The notes under the pieces are model-generated. The model did no database searches. It was given only the letters and a program-made list of their open reading frames with translations, and was not told the DNA's origin. A stretch of 64,000 nucleotides of DNA from contig NZ_JAMXLX010000003.1 in NCBI RefSeq assembly GCF_024055605.1, positions 186,001 to 250,000 on the forward strand, written 5' to 3'. This document shows positions 1 to 9,541 of this stretch, one piece after another; the stretch's first letter is position 1; each line of letters begins with the position of its first letter. A program made the translations under genes and the position numbers. Source of the stretch: Ciceribacter sichuanensis. Its GTDB lineage: Bacteria; Pseudomonadota; Alphaproteobacteria; Rhizobiales; Rhizobiaceae.

Positions 1-1
1 G

Positions 2-1333
2 CCGGTGTTGATCGGAGCGCTTGGCCTCCTCGGCATCTGGGGGCGGCAGGGCCTTGTCAATGATCTGCTGGCGATGCTCGGCGCTGACCAGCGTTTCAGC
101 ATCTACGGGCTCGGCGGTATCCTGATCGCCCATGTCTTCTTCAACATGCCGCTTGCGGTACGGCTCATTCTCGCCGGCCTCGAGCGTATTCCGGCGGAAT
201 ACTGGCGCAGCAGTGCCAGTCTCGGCATGGGGCCGCTTTCCAATTTCCGTTTCATCGAATGGCCTGTCATCCGGCGCATCCTGCCGGGCATCGCCGGGCT
301 GATCTTCATGCTCTGCGCCACCAGCTTCACGCTCGTGCTGGTGCTTGGCGGGGGGCCGGCTGCCAGCACGATCGAGGTGGCGATCTATCAGGCGCTGCGG
401 CTCGATTTCGACCCGCCGCGTGCGATATCGCTGGCGATGCTGCAGATCGCGGTGACCGGCGTCATTCTCGGCCTGCTGTCGCTTGCCGGAACGCCGTCCG
501 ATCCGGGTGCGTCGGCCGGTGCCGCAGTCCGGCGTTTCGACGGACAATCACCCCTTGCCCGGATGGCGGACGGGGCGGCGATCCTTGTTGCCGCGCTGTT
601 TCTCGGCCTACCGCTCGGACAGGTGGCCGTGTCGGGGCTGAAGGCCGATCTCGTCAAGCTCGCCGGCGAGCGGGTATTCCAGGATGCCGCGCTGACCAGT
701 CTCGGCATCGCCGCGGCCGCTGCGGTCGTTTCCGTTACGATCAGTGTTTCGATCATCGAGGCGCGGGCTGCCTTGTCTGCCGGGAGGCATCCGTCGCCGC
801 CAGCACGATTGTTTTCAGGGCTGCTTGCCGCTTCGTCCTCGCTGGTGCTGCTGGTGCCGACGACGGTGCTCGCGACCGGATGGTTCATGGTGCTCAGGGC
901 CTATGGCAATACCGCCGTATTCGCACCCGCCATCGTGGTGTGCATCAATGCGCTGATGTCGCTGCCCTTCACCATGCGCGTGCTTTCTCCCGCCTTTGCC
1001 GAACATCGGGCCAGAACGGCGCGACTTGCCGCAAGCCTCGGCATGTCGGGCCTTTCGCATCTGAGGTTCGTCGACTGGCCGGTCTTGCGCCGGCCGGTGC
1101 TGACCGGGTTTTCCTTCGCCATGGCCCTGTCGCTCGGCGATCTCGGCGCCGTCGCGCTGTTCGGTTCGGAGAACCTGACGACGCTACCTTATCTGATCTA
1201 TAGCCGGATGGGGAGTTATCGCAGCGATGACGCCGATGGCTTCGCCTTCCTGCTCGGTCTCGTCTGCCTGATGCTGGCGCTGGCCGGAACGTGGGGAACC
1301 GCATCGAGAGAAGGTGGTGCCGATGTCCGGTAA
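2..1333 (+). CDS. thiP: Thiamine/TPP ABC transporter permease ThiP, 5' end cut off by the window
   Basis: This is the C-terminal part (about 443 residues) of an inner-membrane permease of the thiamine/thiamine pyrophosphate importer. The reading frame is open to the first base of the window, so the real start lies upstream. The protein carries two binding-protein-dependent permease modules, as in ThiP and FbpB. Each has an EAA-like loop: '[20 protein letters not shown]' near residue 65 and '[20 protein letters not shown]' near residue 345. Many hydrophobic segments surround these loops. The last bases overlap the ATG of thiQ, so the two are translationally coupled. Substrate is inferred from the duplicated architecture and the short ThiQ-type ATPase; an iron(III) permease of the FbpB family is the main alternative. 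The binding protein ThiB and any TPP riboswitch would lie upstream, outside the window. Confidence 0.85.
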   Translation, partial: PVLIGALGLLGIWGRQGLVNDLLAMLGADQRFSIYGLGGILIAHVFFNMPLAVRLILAGLERIPAEYWRSSASLGMGPLSNFRFIEWPVIRRILPGIAGLIFMLCATSFTLVLVLGGGPAASTIEVAIYQALRLDFDPPRAISLAMLQIAVTGVILGLLSLAGTPSDPGASAGAAVRRFDGQSPLARMADGAAILVAALFLGLPLGQVAVSGLKADLVKLAGERVFQDAALTSLGIAAAAAVVSVTISVSIIEARAALSAGRHPSPPARLFSGLLAASSSLVLLVPTTVLATGWFMVLRAYGNTAVFAPAIVVCINALMSLPFTMRVLSPAFAEHRARTARLAASLGMSGLSHLRFVDWPVLRRPVLTGFSFAMALSLGDLGAVALFGSENLTTLPYLIYSRMGSYRSDDADGFAFLLGLVCLMLALAGTWGTASREGGADVR

Positions 1334-2051
1334 TGCGACTGGTGACATCGTGCTGGACGGCGTGAAACTGCGTCTCGGCGAAGCCGCATTCGATTTCGAC
1401 TGCCGCATCGGCGCCGGTCGGATCACCGCCATTGCCGGTCCGTCCGGATCGGGCAAGTCGACGCTCCTCAACGTGATCGCCGGCTTCGAGCGGCCCGACA
1501 GCGGCCGGGTGCTGATCGCGGGCGAGGATGTGAGCGGGTTTGCGCCCGGCAGGCGGCCGGTCTCGCTGGTCTTTCAGGACAACAATCTCTTTGCCCATCT
1601 CGATGTCTTCACCAATGTCGGGCTTGGGATTAACCCCGCGCTCCGGCTTTCCGCAGCGGACCGGGAGGCCGTCTCCGTGGCCCTGTCACGCGTCGGGCTT
1701 GCCGGCTATGAAAAGCGCAAGCCCGCCACGCTTTCGGGCGGGGAGCGCCAGAGGGCGGCTTTTGCAAGGGCGCTGGTGCGGCGAAAACCGGTCATGCTGC
1801 TCGACGAACCGTTTGCGGCACTCGATCCGGGTTTGAGGTCGGCCATGGCGGATCTGCTCATCGACCTGCACGGGGAAACGGGCGCGACGATCGTCATCGT
1901 CAGCCACGATCCCGACGAAGTGGCGCGGCTTGCGGGAGACGTCCTCTTCCTCGACCGGGGCAGGATCATTTTCGAGGGTCCGCATGGCGCGTTCGTGGAA
2001 AGGGGTGATATCGAGGTCATCGGGCGGTTCCTCGGCCATTCCGGCGGCTGA
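1323..2051 (+). CDS. thiQ: Thiamine ABC transporter ATP-binding protein ThiQ
   Basis: Cytoplasmic ATPase that powers thiamine/TPP import through ThiP. Walker A is GPSGSGKST at residues 39-47, the ABC signature is LSGGERQR, and Walker B is [13 protein letters not shown], followed by the switch histidine in '[13 protein letters not shown]'. At about 242 residues it has no C-terminal regulatory domain, which is typical of ThiQ. The ATG at 1323 overlaps the last codons of thiP (stop at 1331-1333); GTG codons at 1314 and 1317 are in frame, but ATG is preferred. No terminator is visible in the 254 bases that follow. Confidence 0.88.
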   Translation: MSGNATGDIVLDGVKLRLGEAAFDFDCRIGAGRITAIAGPSGSGKSTLLNVIAGFERPDSGRVLIAGEDVSGFAPGRRPVSLVFQDNNLFAHLDVFTNVGLGINPALRLSAADREAVSVALSRVGLAGYEKRKPATLSGGERQRAAFARALVRRKPVMLLDEPFAALDPGLRSAMADLLIDLHGETGATIVIVSHDPDEVARLAGDVLFLDRGRIIFEGPHGAFVERGDIEVIGRFLGHSGG

Positions 2052-2305
2052 GTGTGCCATTCCCGGTCGGTTCGCCTTAATTTGGACGCTCACCGGTGGC
2101 ATGCGCTTAAGGAATGGGTGGTTTTCTTTTCTCGTCCTACTCTTTTCGCGCCCACCTGCGCATCTTTTCCATTATGCAAATTTATCCATATTCGATGAAT
2201 GATGTTAAATGGTTGGTGCCGACGGAACGATTCTCGCAGGTTGCAACGGCAAGTCCCCGGACCGTACTGGGTTCCGGATCGCAGGCAGGGTGGTAGTGGG
2301 GCAGG

Positions 2306-3832
2306 ATGCAAGTAGTCGCCGATAAGAGCACAGCGCCGGGCGCTCGCGTTCGGCTGCACCGGTCGACCGGCTTGCGGCGAGGCCTCGTCGCAACGTTTGC
2401 GGCCGTGCTCATGCTGACCTCCTGTCAGTCTATCTTCGAGCAGGCCTACGTGCCGACGGTCAGCCCGTCCAGCAATCCGCAGATCGTCGACGAAGTGCAG
2501 AAGAACGATCCGCGCGCGCAGATGGGTGCGCGGGAGCATCCGCGCATCGTCGCAAGCTATGGCGGCGAATATCACGACGAAAAGACCGAGAAGCTGGTTG
2601 CGCGCATTGCCGGCGCCTTGACGGCGGTGTCGGAAAACCCGGCGCAGTCCTATCGCATCACCATTCTCAACTCTCCGGCGATCAATGCCTTCGCGCTTCC
2701 CGGTGGCTATCTCTATGTGACGCGCGGACTTCTGGCGCTCGCCAACGACGCTTCGGAGGTCGCAGCCGTGTTGTCCCACGAGATGGCGCATGTGACCGCA
2801 AACCACGGTATCGAGCGGCAGCGCCGTGAAGAAGCCGAGGTGATCGCAAGCCGGGTCGTCGCGGAAGTGCTGTCGAGCGACATCGCCGGCAAGCAAGCGC
2901 TGGCGCGCGGCAAGTTGAGGCTTGCGGCCTTTTCCCGCCAGCAGGAACTGCAGGCTGACGTGATCGGCGTGCGCACGCTCGGCGAGGCTGGCTACGATCC
3001 CTATGCCGCGGCCCGCTTCCTCGATTCCATGGCGGCTTACAGCCATTTCACCTCCGTCGATCCGGATGCGGACCAGAGTCTCGACTTCCTGTCGAGCCAT
3101 CCGAACGCGCCGCAGCGCGTCGAGCTTGCCCGCCGGCATGCCCGCGCCTTCGGACCGGAAGGGACGCATGGCGAGACCGGCCGAGACTATTACCTGAACG
3201 GCATCAACGGGCTGCTTTATGGCGACAGTCCGCAGGAAGGCTATGTTCGCGGGCAGACCTTCCTGCACGGAAGCCTCGGCATTCGTTTCGATGTGCCGGA
3301 AGGCTTCCAGATCGACAACAAGGTGGAAGCGGTTTTGGCGACCGGTCCGGGCGACGTGGCGATCCGCTTCGACGGCGTGGCTGATAACCAGAAGCGCAGT
3401 CTCGAAAACTACATTTCGAGCGGCTGGGTGACCGGGCTTCTGCCTGAGACGATCAAGCCGATCACCGTCAACGGGCTTGAAGCCGCCACCGCTCGCGCCT
3501 CGGCCGATCGCTGGGATTTCGACATCACGGTCATCCGCATCGGCTCGCAGATCTTCCGCTTCCTGACGGCCGTGCCGAAGGGCAGCGCCATGCTCGATCC
3601 GACGGCTGAAAAGCTGCGGTCCAGCTTCCGGCGGATCACGCCGCAGGAGGCGGCATCGCTGAAGCCGCTGCGCGTACGCGTGGTTACCGTCGGATCAGGC
3701 GATACGATCGGTTCGCTTTCGGCGCGGATGATGGGAACGGAGCGCAAGCTGGAACTCTTCCGGCTGATCAACGCGCTGACGCCGACTTCGACTTTGCAGC
3801 CGGGAAGCCGGGTCAAGATCATTTCCGAATAA
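2306..3832 (+). CDS. M48 family zinc metalloprotease, secreted, with C-terminal LysM-like domain
   Basis: Probable periplasmic or outer-membrane protease of the BepA/YfgC and LoiP type, which works in envelope protein quality control. A positively charged N-terminus is followed by a hydrophobic stretch and LTSC near residue 40, which looks like a lipobox, so a lipoprotein is likely. The HEXXH zinc site is HEMAH at residues 158-162. The third ligand should be the Glu in 'QQELQADVIG' about 55 residues later. The last 50 residues ('SGDTIGSLSARMMG', 'LQPGSRVKII') resemble a LysM fold that could bind peptidoglycan. The gene stands alone, convergent with rpoH2 only 19 bases away. The link to envelope stress is inferred from the family and from its sigma-factor neighbour. 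Confidence 0.85.
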   Translation: MQVVADKSTAPGARVRLHRSTGLRRGLVATFAAVLMLTSCQSIFEQAYVPTVSPSSNPQIVDEVQKNDPRAQMGAREHPRIVASYGGEYHDEKTEKLVARIAGALTAVSENPAQSYRITILNSPAINAFALPGGYLYVTRGLLALANDASEVAAVLSHEMAHVTANHGIERQRREEAEVIASRVVAEVLSSDIAGKQALARGKLRLAAFSRQQELQADVIGVRTLGEAGYDPYAAARFLDSMAAYSHFTSVDPDADQSLDFLSSHPNAPQRVELARRHARAFGPEGTHGETGRDYYLNGINGLLYGDSPQEGYVRGQTFLHGSLGIRFDVPEGFQIDNKVEAVLATGPGDVAIRFDGVADNQKRSLENYISSGWVTGLLPETIKPITVNGLEAATARASADRWDFDITVIRIGSQIFRFLTAVPKGSAMLDPTAEKLRSSFRRITPQEAASLKPLRVRVVTVGSGDTIGSLSARMMGTERKLELFRLINALTPTSTLQPGSRVKIISE

Positions 3833-3851
3833 GGCTCTATCTCTTTAGTTT

Positions 3852-4724
3852 TCACGCCATTTCGAGCGACTTTCCGGCTTTCGGAGCGACTTCCGTAAGT
3901 GCTGCCTTGAGCTTCTCCATGGCGCGGGTCTCGATCTGCCGTACGCGCTCCTTGGAAATGCCGAGCTCGGCGCCCAGTTCCTCCAGTGTCACGGTCTCCT
4001 CGGTCAGCCGCCGAGCCTTGATGATGCGGCTTTCCCTTTCGTTGAGGCCGGTCATGGCGGTGTGCAGCCATGCGCTCCAGCGTTCTCCATCGATGATACC
4101 GCTTACCTGTTCGTCCGGTGGCAACTCATCGCTTTCCAGCATGTCGAGCTGTTCCGTGCCTTCGCCATGCCGGCCGGCGACGGGGGTCTGGAGAGAAGTG
4201 TCGTTGCCTGACAGTCGTGCGTCCATGGACTGTACGTCGGCGAGACTGACGCCAAGCGCGGAGGCGATTTCCTGATGGATCGCCTGCTCGCTCAGGCGAT
4301 TGTCGCCGCGGGCGAGTTTGGCGCGCAGCCGGCGCAGGTTGAAGAACAGCGCTTTCTGGGAGGAACTCGTGCCGCCGCGCACGATCGACCAGTTGCGCAG
4401 GATGTAATCCTGCATGGAGGCGCGGATCCACCAGCCGGCATAGGTGGAGAAGCGGACTTCGCGGGCGGGATCGAAACGGGCGGCTGCTTCCAGAAGGCCG
4501 ATATAGCCTTCCTGGATCATGTCGTTCAGAGGCAGGCCGAAGCCGCGAAACTTGGAGGCCATGGCGATCACGAGGCGCATATGGGCCTGAGCAATGCGGT
4601 TCCGCGCCTTCTGGTCGTTGCCGTTTTTCCAGCGGATCGCGAGATCCAGCTCCTCCTCCCGGTCGAGATAGGGCTGAGCCATAGCAAATCGGATGATATG
4701 TCTGTCGGCGGACATGGATTTCAT
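3852..4724 (-). CDS. rpoH2: RNA polymerase sigma-32-like factor RpoH2
   Basis: Alternative sigma factor of the RpoH family. Region 2 is clear ('DMIQEGYIGLLEAAARF', 'RFSTYAGWWIRASMQDYILR'), the RpoH box is QKALFFNLRRLR, and region 4.2 is a helix-turn-helix ('LEELGAELGISKERVRQIE'). Rhizobia usually carry two RpoH proteins, and the N-terminus here (MKSMSADRHIIRFAMA) is of the RpoH2 kind. I chose the ATG ending at 4724 because GGAG lies six bases upstream of it. The frame stays open to an ATG at 4859, but the extra 45 residues look non-conserved. RpoH2 regulons in rhizobia include photooxidative and general stress genes. The protein is about 290 residues, normal for the family. Confidence 0.88.
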   Translation of the reverse strand: MKSMSADRHIIRFAMAQPYLDREEELDLAIRWKNGNDQKARNRIAQAHMRLVIAMASKFRGFGLPLNDMIQEGYIGLLEAAARFDPAREVRFSTYAGWWIRASMQDYILRNWSIVRGGTSSSQKALFFNLRRLRAKLARGDNRLSEQAIHQEIASALGVSLADVQSMDARLSGNDTSLQTPVAGRHGEGTEQLDMLESDELPPDEQVSGIIDGERWSAWLHTAMTGLNERESRIIKARRLTEETVTLEELGAELGISKERVRQIETRAMEKLKAALTEVAPKAGKSLEMA

Positions 4725-4963
4725 CGTCGTCTCCATGGAATGCGCAACCGCTGCGGGACTATCCCGCCGGAACTTTGCTTCAACGGACGAAGGACGCTCC
4801 GGTTCCATGGCGGAAGGGGCTTTTTCAGCGAACCGCCGGGCGGATTTTCCAGTCGTCATCGCATTCTACGCATGAAGACGGCGCGCGGTTTTGCCTGAAA
4901 CGCTGGAAATGCAATGCAGGCAGCGTTTTTTCATTGGCGAGGCGCGGGAAGACGCCCGAGGGC

Positions 4964-5890
4964 TCAATTGCCTGTGCGGAAGGGCTTCCCCAAGGGGTCG
5001 GGCGGCAACTGCTGCAGGGGGATGAGCGACAGCCGCGGTACGGGCCAGCCCTTCGCGTCCGGCATGAAGACCAGCCGGTAGCGGGCGAAGATATTGGCGA
5101 GCAGCAGCGAGAACCAGGCACCATAGGAAAGGCCCGCGATCACATCGCTCGGATAATGCGCGGAGACCATGACGCGGCTGAAGCCCATCCAGAGGGCCAG
5201 CAGGATGAAGGCCAGCCGATAGCGGGGCAGGAGCAGGATCAGCACCATGAAGATGGCGCCGACGGTGGTCGAGTGGCCGGAGGGGAAGCTCTCGAACTTG
5301 GAGCCGCTGAAGGGGGAAAGGCCGAAGGCTCCCCATTCGTCGAACTGGCTCGGCCGCGCGCGGCCGATCACCCGTTTCAGCACGTTTGCCGAAAGGCCCG
5401 AAAGGGCGACGGCGAGGAAGAAATAGGCGCCGATCTGGGCGGCATAAAGAGCGCGGAAGCGACGCTTCACACTTCTCGACAGGCGGAAGGAAGAGAGCCC
5501 CTCGAACAGCAGGATGGCTGATGCGATGAGGATCCAGCCGGAGCTGCCAAAATCGGTGATGAGTTCACCGAGAGCCCGGGCAAACGGGCCGGCTGGCCGG
5601 GTTTCACCGACAGCGGTGTCGAAGATCAGCAAGGAAAGCACCACCAGATTGGCGGCGACGATGGCGAAGATCTGCCAATAGTGAGGTGCCGGAGGATGGC
5701 GGTTTGCGTCGCGTCGTTTCTTGAGCCAGGCCCAGGTTTTTTCGATGCCGTTCACGCGCGCCTTCCACTTATTCCCGTTTTGCCATGGCTGGATGATGAG
5801 AGCGTCGTGCGCCAGCACCCAGGATGGCAGCAGCCGCGGCAAGATGGTCGCCACGGCTGCGAATTGCAAGGGGCGCTGCGATTGTGTCAC
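4964..5890 (-). CDS. PAP2-family integral membrane phosphatase
   Basis: Membrane phosphatase of the PAP2 superfamily, whose members act on phosphatidylglycerophosphate, undecaprenyl pyrophosphate or lipid A phosphates. The three signature motifs are present: KRVIGRARP, PSGHS and SRVMVSAHYPSDV. They supply the two histidines, the arginines and the aspartate of the active site. Several hydrophobic segments flank the motifs, for example 'IFAIVAANLVVLSLLIF' and 'FILLALWMGFS'. The start is a GTG at 5890 with a weak ribosome-binding site, and a shorter protein is possible. Neighbours give no clue to the substrate. A lipid A 1-phosphatase (LpxE-like) role is possible but not demonstrated. Confidence 0.82.
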   Translation of the reverse strand: MTQSQRPLQFAAVATILPRLLPSWVLAHDALIIQPWQNGNKWKARVNGIEKTWAWLKKRRDANRHPPAPHYWQIFAIVAANLVVLSLLIFDTAVGETRPAGPFARALGELITDFGSSGWILIASAILLFEGLSSFRLSRSVKRRFRALYAAQIGAYFFLAVALSGLSANVLKRVIGRARPSQFDEWGAFGLSPFSGSKFESFPSGHSTTVGAIFMVLILLLPRYRLAFILLALWMGFSRVMVSAHYPSDVIAGLSYGAWFSLLLANIFARYRLVFMPDAKGWPVPRLSLIPLQQLPPDPLGKPFRTGN

Positions 5891-5985
5891 ACGCTTTTTA
5901 ACGCGCGCGGTTCAACGCGCCCAACCGGCATTACAATGCCCTGTATTGCCGCGGGAATTCCCTGAGCCGTTTCCGGCTCCGGCAA

Positions 5986-7104
5986 TCAAGCGGCGGCAGA
6001 AAGCGCCTTGAACTCGGCGAGGATCGCGTCGCCCATCTGCGTGGTGCCGACGCGGGTTGCGCCTTCAGCCATGATGTCGCCGGTGCGGATGCCCTTGTCG
6101 AGCACGTTGGCGATCGCCTTTTCGAGGTTGTCCGCTTCCTTGACCATGTTGAAGGAGTAACGCAGGCACATGGCGAAGGAGGCGATCATGGCAATCGGGT
6201 TGGCGATGCCCTGGCCGGCGATGTCAGGCGCCGAGCCGTGCACGGGCTCGTACATGGCCTTGCGCTTGCCGGTCTTGGCATCCGGCGCGCCGAGCGATGC
6301 AGACGGCAGCATGCCGAGCGAGCCCGTCAGCATGGCCGCGACGTCGGAGAGCATGTCGCCGAACAGGTTGTCGGTGACGATGACATCGAACTGCTTCGGC
6401 GCACGCACGAGCTGCATGCCGCCGGCATCGGCCAGCATGTGTTCGAGCTTCACGTCCGGATACTTGGCCTTGTGGATCTCGGTGACCACCTGGTTCCAGA
6501 GCACGCCTGATTTCATGACATTGCGCTTTTCCATCGAGCAGACGGCGTTCTTGCGGGTGCGAGCCAGCTCGAAGGCTACGGAAGCGATGCGTTCGATCTC
6601 GTAGGTGTCGTAGACCTGGGTGTCGATGGCGCGCTTTTGGCCGTTGCCGAGGTCGGTGATGGTCTTCGGCTCACCGAAATAGACGCCGCCGGTCAGTTCG
6701 CGCACGATCAGAATGTCGAGGCCTTCGACCAGTTCCGGCTTCAGCGAGGAAGCGGCGGCCAGCGCCGGGTAGCAGATCGCCGGACGCAGGTTCGCGAAGA
6801 GCTCGAGATCCTTGCGCAGGCGCAGCAGGCCGGCTTCCGGGCGTACTTCATAAGGCACGGCATCCCACTTCGGACCGCCGACCGCGCCGAACAGGACCGC
6901 ATCGGCGGCGAGCGCCTTTTCCATGTCGGCGTCGGTGATCGCGACGCCATGGGCGTCATAGGCGGATCCGCCGACAAGGCCTTCGTCGGTGGTGAAGCCG
7001 GCGTCCTGCTCGGCATTCATGTAGTCGATGATCTTGCGCACTTCGGCCATGGTTTCCTGGCCGATGCCATCGCCGGGCAGAAGGAAGAGATTGCGCTGTG
7101 TCAT
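5986..7104 (-). CDS. leuB: 3-isopropylmalate dehydrogenase
   Basis: Oxidative decarboxylase of leucine biosynthesis: converts (2R,3S)-3-isopropylmalate to 2-oxoisocaproate with NAD+. The protein is 372 residues, the usual length. Family motifs are visible: '[10 protein letters not shown]' at the N-terminus, the substrate-binding arginines in '[17 protein letters not shown]', the Lys/Asp set around '[11 protein letters not shown]', and '[17 protein letters not shown]'. I chose the ATG ending at 7104 because GGGAGG lies about eight bases upstream; the frame continues 21 codons further. It shares strand and pathway with leuD, 162 bases upstream. leuC and leuA are not in the window, so the leucine genes are scattered, as is common in rhizobia. 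Confidence 0.95.
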   Translation of the reverse strand: MTQRNLFLLPGDGIGQETMAEVRKIIDYMNAEQDAGFTTDEGLVGGSAYDAHGVAITDADMEKALAADAVLFGAVGGPKWDAVPYEVRPEAGLLRLRKDLELFANLRPAICYPALAAASSLKPELVEGLDILIVRELTGGVYFGEPKTITDLGNGQKRAIDTQVYDTYEIERIASVAFELARTRKNAVCSMEKRNVMKSGVLWNQVVTEIHKAKYPDVKLEHMLADAGGMQLVRAPKQFDVIVTDNLFGDMLSDVAAMLTGSLGMLPSASLGAPDAKTGKRKAMYEPVHGSAPDIAGQGIANPIAMIASFAMCLRYSFNMVKEADNLEKAIANVLDKGIRTGDIMAEGATRVGTTQMGDAILAEFKALSAAA

Positions 7105-7266
7105 GGGGAAGCCTCCCTGGCTATGAAAGAGTTGCCGCCTTCTATCGGGCAAAGCCCCGCGTTTCAAGGACGCTCAGCGGCAGAACGGTACGGCGGGAGG
7201 AGCCGTTTCCGGCGCGATGGCTCATGTCGCCGCGCCGGTATTGCTTTCGGGTCAAGTCCGTGAACG

Positions 7267-7872
7267 TCAGGCCCAGGGATGGTTGACGGCGTTCGTCTTT
7301 TCGAAGGAGGCGATGCTGCCGGCCTTTTCGAGCGTCAGGCCGATGTCATCGAGGCCGTTCAGCAGGCAGTGGCGCTTGAAGGCGTCGATCTCGAACTTGA
7401 TGCGGCCGCCATCGGGGCCGGTGATTTCCTGGGCTTCCAGATCGACCGTCAGCACGGCGTTCGAGCCGCGGCTTGCGTCGTCCATCAGCTTGTCCAGTTC
7501 GTCCTGGCTGACGACGATCGGCAGGATGCCGTTCTTGAAACAGTTATTGTAGAAGATGTCGGCGAAGCTGGTGGAGATCACGCAGCGGATGCCGAAATCG
7601 AGGAGCGCCCACGGCGCATGCTCGCGCGAGGAGCCGCAGCCGAAATTGTCGCCGGCGACCAGGATCCTGGCATTCTGGTAGGCAGGCTTGTTGAGGACGA
7701 AATCCTCGTTGAGCGTGCCGTCTTCCTTGTAGCGTGCTTCGGCGAAGAGGCCTTTTCCGAGACCGGTCCGCTTGATGGTCTTCAGATAGTCCTTCGGGAT
7801 GATCATGTCCGTATCGATGTTGACGACCGGAAGCGGCGCCGCGACGCCGGTGAGCTTTTCGAACTTTTCCAT
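7267..7872 (-). CDS. leuD: 3-isopropylmalate dehydratase small subunit
   Basis: Small subunit of isopropylmalate isomerase, which interconverts 2- and 3-isopropylmalate in leucine biosynthesis together with the Fe-S subunit LeuC. At 201 residues it has standard length. The swivel-domain signatures are present: '[14 protein letters not shown]' near the N-terminus and '[17 protein letters not shown]' in the middle. It lies directly upstream of leuB on the same strand and probably shares its transcript. LeuC must be encoded elsewhere. Confidence 0.95.
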   Translation of the reverse strand: MEKFEKLTGVAAPLPVVNIDTDMIIPKDYLKTIKRTGLGKGLFAEARYKEDGTLNEDFVLNKPAYQNARILVAGDNFGCGSSREHAPWALLDFGIRCVISTSFADIFYNNCFKNGILPIVVSQDELDKLMDDASRGSNAVLTVDLEAQEITGPDGGRIKFEIDAFKRHCLLNGLDDIGLTLEKAGSIASFEKTNAVNHPWA

Positions 7873-8027
7873 CAGACCCTGCCTTCTGAACGCAATTCAG
7901 GAATTTCCGCTGCACTTAGAGGAAAATTGTGCGGATTTGAAGGTCTTTATTGCCCGAACGGGTACGCTCTGGCCCTGAAGCATCCGTTTTTGCCGTCATC
8001 TTTGGTCACCCCAATGCGGCGCACGCC

Positions 8028-8267
8028 TCAGAGGTCGATGATCGTACCGCGACCGTCGTTCCAGACGCGCATTTCGCGCTCGCCGGATTTGCGGTTTGTC
8101 TTGGCGTAGACAGGGGCGGCCTTGGTCCGTGCGGTCAGCATGCGATAGCCGAGCGAAAGCGTCAGCACGGCGCCGGCAATCAGCGTCAGGGAGACGGCGA
8201 AGGCGGCGGCTGCGGCGATGACGACGACGCCGGCAAGACCCAGAGCGACGGAACGAAGATTCTGCAT
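8028..8267 (-). CDS. Small single-pass or hairpin membrane protein, function unknown
   Basis: A 79-residue protein with a long hydrophobic stretch near the N-terminus ('GLAGVVVIAAAAAFAVSLTL', then 'AGAVLTLSLGYRML') and a basic, soluble tail ending 'VWNDGRGTIIDL'. The ATG ending at 8267 follows AAAGGA at a workable distance; the frame extends 58 codons upstream, but that part is arginine-rich and looks non-coding. It lies between leuD and the divergent CitE-like gene. I do not recognise a domain. Similar small proteins are annotated as hypothetical membrane proteins in rhizobia. Confidence 0.6.
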   Translation of the reverse strand: MQNLRSVALGLAGVVVIAAAAAFAVSLTLIAGAVLTLSLGYRMLTARTKAAPVYAKTNRKSGEREMRVWNDGRGTIIDL

Positions 8268-8377
8268 GTTCGAAATCCTTTCTCGCACATCAAGGTGGTC
8301 CTTCTTCGCCCTGAATGCAAGGGCTGTCGGCCAAAAGTCGGCTTGCACCGGCAGGCAAAGATTGGCAGAACGAGGGC

Positions 8378-9289
8378 ATGGTTTCCTTTGCCGACGATCA
8401 CCCTTCGAGATTGCGCCGTTCCGTTCTGAGCGTGCCGGCAATCAACGTCCGCGCGCTTGAAAAGACCCACGGCCTTGCCTGCGACGCCGTCATCTTCGAT
8501 CTGGAGGATTCAGTCTTTCCGGATAAAAAGGCCGAAGCGCGGGATAATCTGCGTCGTTTCTTTACCGAAACGCCGCTTGTGGGGCGCGAAGCCGTGATCC
8601 GGGTGAACGAGATCGGCAGCGATTATTTCGCCGAAGACATGGCGGCGGTGATCGAATGCCGGCCCGACGCCGTCCTGCTTCCCAAGGTCGATGGACCCGA
8701 CGTCGTTCGTGCCGTCGCGGATCTGCTCGCGGAAGCGGATGCGTCAGAAAGCCTCAGGATATGGGCGATGATCGAGACGCCGCTCGGCGTTCTCAATGCG
8801 GCCCAGATTGCTGCCTCCGGCCGCACCGCCGGCGGACGGCTCGACGGTTTCGTCGTCGGTCTCAATGACTTGAGGAAGGCGACCGGGGTGGTTCCGGAGC
8901 CGGGGCGCACCTATCTCGTGCCCTTCCTGATGCAGGTGATCCTTGCGGCGCGGGCCTATGGGCTCGATGCGATCGACAGCGTTTCGAACGATTTTCGCGA
9001 TCTGGAGGTCTTTGGCCGCGAGTGTCTGCAGGGCCGTTCGATGGGCTTCGACGGCAAGATGCTGATCCATCCGGCACAGATCGAGGGCGCCAACCGGCAT
9101 TTCGGCTTTTCGCCGGAGGCCGTCGCCGAGGCGCGGATGATCGTTTCCGCCTTTGCCGATCCTGCGACGGCAGCGCTCAACGTCATCAATGTCGACGGCC
9201 GCATGATCGAGCGGCTGCATCTCGACGAGGCCGAAAAACTGCTCGCGAAAATCGCGATCATCGAACAGAGAGAAGGCAAGCTATCGTGA
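8378..9289 (+). CDS. HpcH/HpaI aldolase / citrate lyase beta-like (CitE family) protein
   Basis: A CitE-type C-C lyase, about 303 residues. Free-standing CitE-like proteins in bacteria act on malyl-CoA, citramalyl-CoA or related acyl-CoAs rather than in a citrate lyase complex. Visible motifs are 'SVPAINVRALEK', the metal-binding acidic 'DLEDSVFPDKK', 'AMIETPLGVLNAAQI', 'GLNDLRKATG', and 'GKMLIHPAQIEGAN' near the C-terminus. No citrate lyase alpha or gamma subunit is nearby, which argues against true citrate lyase. The ATG at 8378 follows GAGGG. The stop overlaps the GTG of the next small gene (GTGA), so the pair is coupled. The exact substrate cannot be told from sequence. Confidence 0.85.
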   Translation: MVSFADDHPSRLRRSVLSVPAINVRALEKTHGLACDAVIFDLEDSVFPDKKAEARDNLRRFFTETPLVGREAVIRVNEIGSDYFAEDMAAVIECRPDAVLLPKVDGPDVVRAVADLLAEADASESLRIWAMIETPLGVLNAAQIAASGRTAGGRLDGFVVGLNDLRKATGVVPEPGRTYLVPFLMQVILAARAYGLDAIDSVSNDFRDLEVFGRECLQGRSMGFDGKMLIHPAQIEGANRHFGFSPEAVAEARMIVSAFADPATAALNVINVDGRMIERLHLDEAEKLLAKIAIIEQREGKLS

Positions 9290-9492
9290 AAGTCTATCGT
9301 TTCCTCACCGGTCCGGATGACGCATCCTTCTGTCACCGGGTCACCGACGCCCTCAACAAGGGCTGGGAATTGCACGGCGCGCCGAGCCTTTCCTTCAACG
9401 CGGCGACCAACCAGATGCATTGCGGCCAGGCCGTGGTGAAGACCGTGCACGGCAAGGACTACGATCCGGCCATGAAGCTCGGCGAACAGTAA
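9286..9492 (+). CDS. DUF1737 domain-containing small protein
   Basis: A 68-residue protein starting at GTG 9286, whose start overlaps the stop of the CitE-like gene by four bases (GTGA). It begins VKVYRFLTGPDDASFCHRV and continues 'LNKGWELHGAPSLSFN', the pattern of the DUF1737 family, which has a conserved Tyr and a GW motif. The role is unknown. The tight overlap suggests it is made together with the lyase. Confidence 0.75.
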   Translation: MKVYRFLTGPDDASFCHRVTDALNKGWELHGAPSLSFNAATNQMHCGQAVVKTVHGKDYDPAMKLGEQ

Positions 9493-9541
9493 GCCGGCTA
9501 AGGGTCAGCCTGTCAGGCGGGCCCTTGCGATCATTTTTGCA

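Noticed and set aside
2090-3268. A 392-codon minus-strand frame over the M48 protease
   Set aside because: The M48 protein has a signal sequence, HEMAH site and LysM-like end, while the antisense product has no domain.
4725-4859. A 45-codon N-terminal extension of RpoH2
   Set aside because: GGAG lies at the right distance before the ATG at 4724, and the extension is unlike known RpoH N-termini.
8378-9289. Citrate lyase beta subunit proper
   Set aside because: No alpha, gamma or citC-type genes are present, and stand-alone CitE-like proteins act on other acyl-CoA substrates.
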